Positions 56,485 to 64,000 of a stretch of 64,000 nucleotides of DNA are shown here, piece by piece. The position numbers were made by a program, and so were the translations under genes. The stretch covers positions 1,160,497 through 1,224,496 of the forward strand of contig NC_013515.1 in assembly GCF_000024565.1 (NCBI RefSeq), written 5' to 3'. The DNA comes from Streptobacillus moniliformis DSM 12112. GTDB taxonomy: Bacteria > Fusobacteriota > Fusobacteriia > Fusobacteriales > Leptotrichiaceae. The stretch's first letter is position 1, and every line of letters starts with the position of its first letter. The notes under the pieces are model-generated. The model had not been told where the DNA came from. It worked only from the letters and a program-made list of their open reading frames with translations, and made no database searches.

Positions 56485-59070
56485 TTACTTAAGAACTGCC
56501 CAATTATCTCCTTCACTTCCATTAACTTTTAATACTACATCATCAAAAACAATGGTATTTTGCATAATATCTCTTATTTCTTCAAAAATATTTATATCTT
56601 CCCTAACTTCAAATATTAATTCATCGTGTACTTGAAGTAACATTTTAACATTATCATTACATAATTTGTCATATATCTCTTTCATAACTTTTTTAATAAT
56701 ATTTGCAGCAGTTCCTTGAATTACAGTATTTACTGCCATTCTTTTTGCCTGTTCTTTTATATTTATATTAGATGAATTAATATCATAAACATATCTTCTT
56801 GTACCAAATTTAGTTTCAACATAACCATCTTTTTTTGCTTTTTCTATAATATCATCAAGTAATATTCTTACTTTGGGATATTCTTTAAAATATGTATTTA
56901 TATATAGTTTGGCATCTGAAACTGTTATTTTAAGCTCCTTAGATAAACCAAAAGGAGTTTTACCATAAAGAACTGAAAAGTTTATTACCTTAGCTATATT
57001 TCTTTGTGTTTTACTTACTTTTTCATCATCTTTTAACATAAATATTTTTCTTGCTGTTAATTCATGTAAGTCTAAATTATGTTTATATGCATTTATTAAA
57101 TTTTCATCTTTAGATATTTCTGCAAGTACTCTTAATTCTATTTGTGAGTAATCAAAAGATACAAGTTTCATACCCTTAGAAGCAATAAATCCTTCTCTAA
57201 TTTTTGTTCCCTCATAAGTTCTTGTAGGTATATTTTGAAGGTTAGGATTGCTAGATGATAATCTTCCAGTAGCTGTTCCAGTCTGATTATATGTAGTATG
57301 TATTCTCCCATTTATAGAAAGCTTTAATAAAGGTTCTACATATGTCGATTTAAGTTTTACAAGTTCCCTATATTCTAATAACAGCTCTGCTATTTTAATC
57401 CCTCTATCTCTAAGTAACTCAAGTACTTCTGCATCAGTTGAATATCCTCTTTTATTTTTTTTAACGCCTTCTATACCCATAGTTTCAAAAAGAACTTCTC
57501 CTAATTGTTTAGGCGATGAAATATTAAAACTTTCTCCACTTTCAATATATATCTTATTTTCTATATCTTTTATCTTTTTTTCAAGTTCTAAGTTATATTT
57601 TTCAAAATAGTTTTGATTTATAGCTATACCTTGTTTTTCCATATATATTAAAACATCAGTAAATTCTTTTTCTTCTAAATATATATCCAGTTGATTTTCT
57701 TTTTCAAGTAAGTCCATAAATACTTCTTTTAATTTAAAAATAGCATATGTCATAGTTATTAATCTATTTTTTCTATATTCTATAAAACTAGTAGCATCAA
57801 ATTTATTTAATATTTTTTTATCTATTTCTTCTATAGAAAGCCCTAGTTTATCAAATGCCATTGTTTCTAATTTTTGAGATTTATCAGTCCCTAATGTAAA
57901 GCTTGCAAGTAAAATATCAAAATAGTTTTTAAAATTAATTCCTAAATTTTTCCATTCTTTACCTGAATATATGCATACATTAAGATTACTATCAATATCT
58001 CTAATACTTACACCTTTTTCAAAAAGATTTCCTATTTCTTCTGAAATATCAAAAGTATAATGAACTTCATCTTTATTACAAAAAGCTATACCTTCTTCAC
58101 CAAGATATATAGAAATTTCTTCATTTACACTATTAATTTTAGTTATGAAATCATTTAAACTTGGATACTCTATTTCATTTATTTTAAGATCCATTTTAGG
58201 TTTATCTTTAACTAATTTTTCATATTCTTTTCTTAATTCATACTTTAAATATATTTCTGAAAGCTTATCAAAATCTTTTTCTTTAATTTTAGCATCCTCT
58301 ATATTTAAATCTATATCAAGTTCATCAAATACAGTTGCTAACTCTCTACTAATATATGCTAAATCCTTTGAAGCTATTATTTTTTTTTGTAATGCACCTT
58401 TAATATTATCAATATTTGCATAAATATTATCTATATTATCATATTCTGCTATTAATTTAGCACCTGTTTTAGGCCCTATACCTAAAACTCCAGGTATACC
58501 ATCACTACTATCTCCTATTAGTCCAAATAAATCCTTAATTTGATAAGATTTAACACCTAAATATTCTATTACATCTTCATCATTTTCTATTATCTTATAT
58601 GGTTCATTTTCATCTTTTTTTCCTAAAAGGGCAATAGAAGTATTAGGGTTTATAAGCTGGGCTAAATCCTTATCTCCTGTAAGAATTATTATTTCATAAT
58701 CTTTAGAATATTTTTTAGAAATAGATGCTATAACATCATCAGCTTCGTAACTTGGAATTTTTATTATAGGAATACCATATCCCTCTAAAATTCCATCTAT
58801 AGCATCTAATTGCATCACTAATTCATCAGGCATACCACTTCTATTTTCTTTATACTCTTTATATATCTCACGTCTTTTAAGTTCAGCTCTTTTAACATCT
58901 TTAGCTGCTATTACATATTCTGGAGAAAAATATGAAAGTGCAAGTTCCAACTGCTTTATAAAGCCTAACATAGCTCCTACAGGTTCTCCATTTGAATTTC
59001 TGAAATTCATAAGAGCGAAATATGCTCTATACATAATTGCACTAGTATCTAATATCAATATTTTCTTCAT
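56485..59070 (-). CDS. polA: DNA polymerase I, proofreading site apparently inactive
   Basis: Repair and Okazaki-fragment polymerase; 861 aa. 5'-3' exonuclease domain about 1-290 (DTSAIMYRAYFAL, SYEADDVIASI, GDSSDGIPGVLGIGPKTG). The middle domain lacks the DxE (exo I) and YxxxD (exo III) motifs of active proofreading exonucleases. Polymerase domain: motif A SFDYSQIELRVLAEIS, motif B RNIAKVINFSVLYGKTPFGL, motif C LLQVHDELIFEV, ending in GDNWAVLK. Overall like Firmicutes Pol I. Lies 27 bases upstream of the HAD gene and 11 bases after the thioredoxin-like gene. Confidence 0.96.
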   Translation of the reverse strand: MKKILILDTSAIMYRAYFALMNFRNSNGEPVGAMLGFIKQLELALSYFSPEYVIAAKDVKRAELKRREIYKEYKENRSGMPDELVMQLDAIDGILEGYGIPIIKIPSYEADDVIASISKKYSKDYEIIILTGDKDLAQLINPNTSIALLGKKDENEPYKIIENDEDVIEYLGVKSYQIKDLFGLIGDSSDGIPGVLGIGPKTGAKLIAEYDNIDNIYANIDNIKGALQKKIIASKDLAYISRELATVFDELDIDLNIEDAKIKEKDFDKLSEIYLKYELRKEYEKLVKDKPKMDLKINEIEYPSLNDFITKINSVNEEISIYLGEEGIAFCNKDEVHYTFDISEEIGNLFEKGVSIRDIDSNLNVCIYSGKEWKNLGINFKNYFDILLASFTLGTDKSQKLETMAFDKLGLSIEEIDKKILNKFDATSFIEYRKNRLITMTYAIFKLKEVFMDLLEKENQLDIYLEEKEFTDVLIYMEKQGIAINQNYFEKYNLELEKKIKDIENKIYIESGESFNISSPKQLGEVLFETMGIEGVKKNKRGYSTDAEVLELLRDRGIKIAELLLEYRELVKLKSTYVEPLLKLSINGRIHTTYNQTGTATGRLSSSNPNLQNIPTRTYEGTKIREGFIASKGMKLVSFDYSQIELRVLAEISKDENLINAYKHNLDLHELTARKIFMLKDDEKVSKTQRNIAKVINFSVLYGKTPFGLSKELKITVSDAKLYINTYFKEYPKVRILLDDIIEKAKKDGYVETKFGTRRYVYDINSSNINIKEQAKRMAVNTVIQGTAANIIKKVMKEIYDKLCNDNVKMLLQVHDELIFEVREDINIFEEIRDIMQNTIVFDDVVLKVNGSEGDNWAVLK

Positions 59071-59081
59071 ATTTTTTACCC

Positions 59082-59537
59082 CTATCTAAAATATCTAAAT
59101 ATTTGTTCATATATTTTATCATTATATATGCCTTTATGAAATTTTTCCTTTTCTAATTCATTATTTTCTATATCTTCCCTAATACTTTCAGGATATTCTG
59201 AAAATATTTTTGTAACTTTAATTCCATCAATAATAAATAAAGCTGGTATTTTACCTTCTGAAGAATATTGGAGCAAAAGTTCTTTATCTTCACTTCTTCT
59301 CCTATAATCCACATTCATATTAGGAATAAATTTTCTCATAGCTTCAAGAACAGCTATTACTACAGAACAATCTGGGCATTTAGGATGGGCAAAAGCAAGT
59401 ATTTTAATTTCCTTTTCAACACTTGATAATTCTTCTTGCTTCTCCTCTGATAAATTTACTTCACCTAATAATCTTATTTGATTATCCATGTATTTTATTT
59501 CATCTGTAAATCTTAAATATTCTTTAAATGTCGCCAT
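59082..59537 (-). CDS. Thioredoxin-like protein with CPDC motif
   Basis: 151 aa, no signal peptide. A thioredoxin fold is suggested by AHPKCPDCSVVIAVLEAM with the redox pair C54-P-D-C57, a later cis-proline-like segment (GKIPALFIIDG), and the spacing between them. It resembles the cytoplasmic Thioredoxin_9-type group rather than classical TrxA (WCGPC). It lies between polA and the ABC exporter, 9 bases after the latter. Partner unknown. Confidence 0.8.
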   Translation of the reverse strand: MATFKEYLRFTDEIKYMDNQIRLLGEVNLSEEKQEELSSVEKEIKILAFAHPKCPDCSVVIAVLEAMRKFIPNMNVDYRRRSEDKELLLQYSSEGKIPALFIIDGIKVTKIFSEYPESIREDIENNELEKEKFHKGIYNDKIYEQIFRYFR

Positions 59538-59546
59538 TTCTTCTCC

Positions 59547-61268
59547 TTATTTAGAATTATTTAATTTTAGCATTTTATTATACAAACCATTTAATTCAAC
59601 TAATTTTTCATGATTTCCACTTTCTACTATTTTACCTTTATCTAACACAAATATTTTATCTGCATTTCTAATAGTTGAAAGTCTATGTGCAATTATTAAT
59701 GTAGTTCTATTTTTTTTAAGTATTTCTATACCATTTTGTATAATTTGTTCAGTTTTACTATCTACATTAGCAGTAGCTTCATCTAATATTAATATCTTAG
59801 GATTTTTAGCAAGTGCTCTTGCAAACGAAATTAATTGTTTCTCACCAGTAGAAAAATTATTCCCATCTTGCATTACTTTACCATCTAATCCTCTTTCATC
59901 AAGAATGTATTTTGCTCCTACCATTTCAAGAGCATTTCTAGCAATTTCTTTATCTTCAGATATATTATCTCCTATAGTTCCTTCAAATAAGAAAGAATCT
60001 TGTAATACTATAGCAATATTATCTCTTAATGTATATGTATCTATATCTTTAATATTTAAACCTGATATCTCAATTTTACCTTTTTGATTTTTATAGAATT
60101 TAACTAATAAATTCATTATTGTAGATTTTCCACTTCCAGTATGCCCTACAAATGCCACAGTTTGATTTTCTTTAATTTCTAAGTTAACATCCTTTAAAAC
60201 ATATTCATCTTCATATGCAAAATATACATTTTCAAATTTAATATTACCATCTATTTTTTCAGGTTTAATTAAATCATTTTCATCTTCTATATTTAAATTT
60301 AATAACTCTGAAATATTTTTAGCAGAACCTTTTGCTTTATAGTAATATGATAAATTAACAGTAAAATTACTTAATCCATTTATTATATTTGAAATATAGA
60401 AAATAAAGACAAGAGTATCTCCAGCCGTTATTAATCCTAAATCAAATGTTGCAGAATAAATATAGTAAAATATTATTGTAAGCTGTGCTAATTTTGTTAA
60501 AAAATCAAATATATTATGACTAAAAAAAGATTCTAATAAAGTAATTATCCTATCACTTTCATATCTTTTATGTGCTGAATTTTCCCAATCTTTAAGCAAG
60601 GCTTCTTGATTATTAAATGCTGCAACCACTTCTAAATTTTGACACATTTCATTTGCTCTACCATTACAAATAGAATTATATTTTCTAATATCACTTGAAT
60701 AAGTGTATGTTAAACTCTTATTATATTTTTGTAATATTATTACAATAGGTACATATATTAATAATATTAATGATAATCTCCAATTTATATACATCATTAC
60801 AGAATAGATTATACCCAATTGAGATAATACTATCAAAATAGAAAGTAAGGTTTCAGAAAAGAAAGTTCTAATAGCCTTTACATCGGATGTAATTTTAGAA
60901 AGTACTGAACCTGCTGGTATATCATCAAAATATTTAATAGGTAACCTTTGAACATGATTATATATTAAAATTTGTATATTAGTATATACAATATTGGCTG
61001 CTATTTGTAAAAGCTTTTTTCTATATACCATAAATACTGCTTCAAGTATTTTTAAACTAACATATATTAATGCTATAGTTCCTACAAATGAAAATACCTT
61101 ATTTACATCAATACTTTCTATTTCTTTATCAAAAGCAATTGCTATTAATTTTATAGTTCCAATTTCTAAAATCATACCTATTAATAATACAATCAAACCT
61201 ATAGTATATTCTTTTTTAGCCTTTTTCATAAATTTAAAAAAATCAAATAAATAGTTCTTATTTTCCAT
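59547..61268 (-). CDS. ABC exporter half-transporter B, catalytic Walker B but altered signature
   Basis: 573 aa: membrane domain with six helices (about 20-310) and nucleotide-binding domain (about 340-573). Walker A GHTGSGKST (375-383), Walker B ILILDE with catalytic E497, H-loop IIAHRLSTI. The signature is NFSTGEKQ instead of LSGGQ. This complements the partner gene, which has the opposite pattern, so together they form a heterodimeric multidrug-type exporter with one working ATPase site. Overlaps the partner gene by 11 bases. Confidence 0.92.
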   Translation of the reverse strand: MENKNYLFDFFKFMKKAKKEYTIGLIVLLIGMILEIGTIKLIAIAFDKEIESIDVNKVFSFVGTIALIYVSLKILEAVFMVYRKKLLQIAANIVYTNIQILIYNHVQRLPIKYFDDIPAGSVLSKITSDVKAIRTFFSETLLSILIVLSQLGIIYSVMMYINWRLSLILLIYVPIVIILQKYNKSLTYTYSSDIRKYNSICNGRANEMCQNLEVVAAFNNQEALLKDWENSAHKRYESDRIITLLESFFSHNIFDFLTKLAQLTIIFYYIYSATFDLGLITAGDTLVFIFYISNIINGLSNFTVNLSYYYKAKGSAKNISELLNLNIEDENDLIKPEKIDGNIKFENVYFAYEDEYVLKDVNLEIKENQTVAFVGHTGSGKSTIMNLLVKFYKNQKGKIEISGLNIKDIDTYTLRDNIAIVLQDSFLFEGTIGDNISEDKEIARNALEMVGAKYILDERGLDGKVMQDGNNFSTGEKQLISFARALAKNPKILILDEATANVDSKTEQIIQNGIEILKKNRTTLIIAHRLSTIRNADKIFVLDKGKIVESGNHEKLVELNGLYNKMLKLNNSK

Positions 61269-62979
61269 AAGCTTCTACCTCCTCCTTATTTTGATACTCA
61301 TATAATTCCTTGTACCATTTTGAAGAAAGTAATAATTCATCATGAGTTCCTATTTTTTCTATTTTACCTTCTGATAATATTAATATTTTATCAGCATTAA
61401 TAACACTACTTATTCTATGTGAAACAATAATATTGGTTTTACCTTTTCTATTTTCATTTAATCTTCTAATAATATTTTTTTCTGTTTTAATATCTAAAAC
61501 TGAAAGAGAATCATCAAATATTAATATTTTAGGATTGTTTATTATAGCTCTTGCTATAGATAATCTCTGTTTTTGACCTCCAGATAGTGCTATTCCATTT
61601 TCTCCAACTAAAGTATCAACGCCTTTTTTAAATCCTTTAATATCCTTATTTAAATCAGCTACCTCCAAAGCATATTCCAACTTATCTTCAATATCTCTAT
61701 TAAATAATACATTCTCTTTAATAGTTTTAGAGAAGATAAAGTACTCCTGAGGAGAATAACCAAAATTTTCTCTTAATGAAACCAAATTATATTCTTGTAT
61801 AGGAACATTATCTATGTATATACCCATACTACCTTCATAAAATCTTAATAACTGCTTTATTAATGTGGTTTTACCACTACCAGTTTTACCAACTATACCT
61901 ATAGTATCACCCTTATTTATTACTAAATCAATATTTTTTAATGTAGGCTTACCATCATATGAAAAAGAAAAATTTCTAAATTCTATTTTATCTGAAAATT
62001 TTAATTTTTTCCCATTTTCATTAATTAAATTATCATCTTTTAAATCAAGTATATCTTTTATTCTACTATATCCAAGTTTCATATCAAAACGACTGATAAA
62101 ATAGCTTGCAAAAACAGTATATGGCCAAGGCATTAAAAACATTATAAGGGAAACTGATATTATTGTCCCAAAAGTAATATTTCCATAAATGTATTGATAA
62201 TAACCATAAATTATTAAAGAAAAGTATGAAAATCCTACAGCAAGTATATTAATACCATGACTATATATACTTCTTAACGAATAATTTAAATGAAGTTTAG
62301 CATATTTTAAAATGTTATCTTTAAATTCATTTGATAGTTTATTTAACATATTATATGATCTAACTATTCTAACTCCTTTAATACTTTCAAGTGTTTTATC
62401 AGAAATATCATCAAATTTTTTAGTCATTTCAGCATAAAGATTTTCGTATTTTTCTTTTTGTGATATTATTACATATGTTGCAAATAGATATGGAATATTT
62501 ATTAAAACTACAAATATTAAATCTATTTTAAATAATATAAATATGAAAATTATCAATACCCCTAATACTCCTCTTGTAAAGCAATAAAGTCCCCATGAAA
62601 AATATACCGCAATATAGTCTTCAACATCTCCTGTAATTCTACTTAAAATCTCTCCAACACTAATTTTTTTAAATATTTGAGGATTTTGTTTCAATACTTT
62701 TTCTAATATGATTTTTTGAATTTCATATAGACTTTCATAATAGTTTCTAAAAACATAGTATTCATAAATACCTTGTATGATGTAATAAGCTATTGCCATT
62801 ATAAGCATTAATATAACCCTATATTTTATTTCATCTGAACTCATAGTTTTATTATTTACACCATCTACTATCTCCCCTAAATAATCTAAAGGAAGTATTG
62901 TAAACAACATTATTATTAAATTTAATATGGCTACAAAAAATAATCGCCATCTTTTTTCCCAAAGTAATTTATTTATCAT
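61258..62979 (-). CDS. ABC exporter half-transporter A, canonical signature but Walker B Asp
   Basis: 573 aa: six-helix membrane domain (about 10-300), nucleotide-binding domain from about 330. Walker A GKTGSGKT (365-372), canonical signature ALSGGQKQR, but Walker B is ILIFDD, with D490 in place of the catalytic glutamate. H-loop IIVSHRISSV. Such D/E and LSGGQ swaps are known for heterodimeric exporters (BmrCD, LmrCD, TM287/288). Transcribed before half-transporter B and overlapping the EamA gene by 4 bases. Substrate unknown. Confidence 0.92.
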   Translation of the reverse strand: MINKLLWEKRWRLFFVAILNLIIMLFTILPLDYLGEIVDGVNNKTMSSDEIKYRVILMLIMAIAYYIIQGIYEYYVFRNYYESLYEIQKIILEKVLKQNPQIFKKISVGEILSRITGDVEDYIAVYFSWGLYCFTRGVLGVLIIFIFILFKIDLIFVVLINIPYLFATYVIISQKEKYENLYAEMTKKFDDISDKTLESIKGVRIVRSYNMLNKLSNEFKDNILKYAKLHLNYSLRSIYSHGINILAVGFSYFSLIIYGYYQYIYGNITFGTIISVSLIMFLMPWPYTVFASYFISRFDMKLGYSRIKDILDLKDDNLINENGKKLKFSDKIEFRNFSFSYDGKPTLKNIDLVINKGDTIGIVGKTGSGKTTLIKQLLRFYEGSMGIYIDNVPIQEYNLVSLRENFGYSPQEYFIFSKTIKENVLFNRDIEDKLEYALEVADLNKDIKGFKKGVDTLVGENGIALSGGQKQRLSIARAIINNPKILIFDDSLSVLDIKTEKNIIRRLNENRKGKTNIIVSHRISSVINADKILILSEGKIEKIGTHDELLLSSKWYKELYEYQNKEEVEAYGK

Positions 62980-63851
62980 ATTTTATTCCCCCTTTTTAAA
63001 TTATATCTATATATAAAAATACCTGTTAATGTTATGATTAAATATCCCATAATACTATATTTATCTGGAAATTCTCCTAAAAATATTAGCCCCAAAACAG
63101 AAGAAAATATTACCTGTGAATATTCAAAAACTGAAATTTCTTTTGCAGGAGCAAAATTATATGCAAAAGTTATACCATATTGCCCCATAGCTCCAAATAC
63201 TCCTATTCCAATTAGTAATGTTATAGTTTTTAAGTCTAAAGGAGTTCTATCTATTAACACATATGGTAATAATACAAATGTACTAAATAATGAAAAATAG
63301 AATATTATAATAAGAGGTTTAACCTTACCCCTTATAGCTAGTCCTCTAATACAAATATATGCAAATGATGCACAAAAAGCACCAAGTATTGCAAGTATAT
63401 ATCCGTAAGAAAAGCTAGAACTTCCTGGTTTAACTATTAATATTACTCCCAAAAATGACATTATCAATGCAAAAAATTGAACTTTTGTAAATTTTTCATT
63501 AAAGAATAAATAGGAAAGTAGTAACACAATGAAAGAAGATAATTTCTGTATAGTAGTTGAATCTGCAAGCAATATATATTTTAGGGTATAAAAATTAATC
63601 ATTACTCCTAAAATACCAAAAACTGATCTCGCAAACATTAATTTCCATTCACTTTTTTCTAATTTAAAACTTATTCCTTTTACCCTTATAAGTATGAATG
63701 TAATAAATATTATTACTATATTTCTATAAAACAATTTACTTGCAACAGAAACATGTGGCAACATTTTCACTATCATCTGTAATGTTGAAAACCCTATTGC
63801 TGATAATAATATAAAGAATATTCCTAAATAATATCTTTTTCTATTTTCCAT
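62976..63851 (-). CDS. EamA/DMT-family membrane transporter
   Basis: 291 aa with about ten hydrophobic helices in two EamA repeats (GIFFILLSAIGFSTLQMIVK; SYGYILAILGAFCASFAYIC). The conserved drug/metabolite transporter features LLADSTTIQKLSSFIVLLLS and EYSQVIFSSVLGLIFLGEFP are present. It exports or imports small metabolites; the substrate is not readable. The ATG has AAGGAG directly behind the hemW stop, so it is coupled to hemW and continues into the ABC genes. Confidence 0.88.
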   Translation of the reverse strand: MENRKRYYLGIFFILLSAIGFSTLQMIVKMLPHVSVASKLFYRNIVIIFITFILIRVKGISFKLEKSEWKLMFARSVFGILGVMINFYTLKYILLADSTTIQKLSSFIVLLLSYLFFNEKFTKVQFFALIMSFLGVILIVKPGSSSFSYGYILAILGAFCASFAYICIRGLAIRGKVKPLIIIFYFSLFSTFVLLPYVLIDRTPLDLKTITLLIGIGVFGAMGQYGITFAYNFAPAKEISVFEYSQVIFSSVLGLIFLGEFPDKYSIMGYLIITLTGIFIYRYNLKRGNKI

Positions 63852-63860
63852 TTTAACTCC

Positions 63861-64000
63861 TTAAACAAATTCAACAAAAACTTCATTAGATAATAGCACA
63901 CCTTTGCTAGTAAGTTTTATTCTATCATCAAATCTTTCTATTAAACCTCTTTCTATTAATTTATCTATTTTTTCATTAGGTGTGTATTCTACACCTTTTA
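63861..64000 (-). CDS. hemW: HemW/coproporphyrinogen oxidase-like radical SAM protein, C-terminal end only
   Basis: Only the last 45 residues are in the window. The terminal stretch IKLTSKGVLLSNEVFVEFV matches the conserved C-terminus of HemW-type radical SAM proteins, which function in heme handling; the core lies outside. Identification rests on this short tail alone. The stop overlaps the ribosome site of the EamA gene. Confidence 0.65.
   Translation of the reverse strand, partial: KGVEYTPNEKIDKLIERGLIERFDDRIKLTSKGVLLSNEVFVEFV

Noticed and set aside
1-64000. tRNA, rRNA and riboswitches
   Set aside because: Every gap over 60 bases was read; none showed a cloverleaf, rRNA segment or recognisable riboswitch core.

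Overview
The window is AT-rich (poly-A/T intergenic DNA, A/T-ending codons) and fits a small-genome Fusobacteriota diderm, most likely Leptotrichiaceae (Sneathia/Streptobacillus-like). The reasons are that it combines outer-membrane biogenesis genes (bamA, tamB), lipoproteins and large autotransporters with Firmicutes-like housekeeping proteins (SufU, Hsp33, Tex) and very strong AGGAGG ribosome binding sites. The genus is an inference. Almost every gene is on the minus strand; the only convincing plus-strand genes are a three-gene peptide cassette at 53.9-54.5 kb. I saw no rRNA, tRNA or CRISPR array.

Left end (1-14.1 kb): a type II CRISPR effector gene, cas9, runs off the left edge. It shows RuvC-I, bridge helix, RuvC-II and HNH; RuvC-III lies outside the window. 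Upstream are three tandem, closely related S6-family (IgA-protease-like) serine protease autotransporters. Two are intact and the third is split by a single frameshift.

14.1-24.3 kb: the aspS-hisS-tmk-sufU cluster, a compact type II restriction-modification pair (probable ApaLI-like nuclease plus beta-class methyltransferase), and a two-gene unit pairing a beta-barrel outer-membrane protein with a secreted OB-fold/EEP-fold nuclease.

24.5-52.1 kb: long, tightly packed housekeeping strings. One is lipoprotein-hslO-STAS-ddl-dead site-2 protease-yigZ-der. Another is tex-ileS-lspA-glyQ-glyS-secreted unknown-ruvB-rsmE-LytR_C lipoprotein-rsfS-mrdA-rsmG-tamB, followed by bamA with its own promoter. 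Stops and starts often overlap (ATGA, TAATG), so translational coupling is likely. These genes cover translation, envelope assembly (TamB/BamA/LspA), peptidoglycan synthesis (PBP2, Ddl) and redox quality control (Hsp33).

52.1-54.5 kb: an accessory island. A decayed MFS transporter with a T6 frameshift faces away from a plus-strand cassette with a near-consensus promoter. That cassette encodes a Sec-exported glycine-zipper, bacteriocin-like protein and two tiny related one-helix membrane peptides. It is my best candidate for an undescribed system.

54.5-64 kb: hemW(partial)-EamA transporter-heterodimeric ABC exporter-thioredoxin-like-polA-HAD phosphatase-HD protein-rluD, closed by a shared bidirectional terminator.
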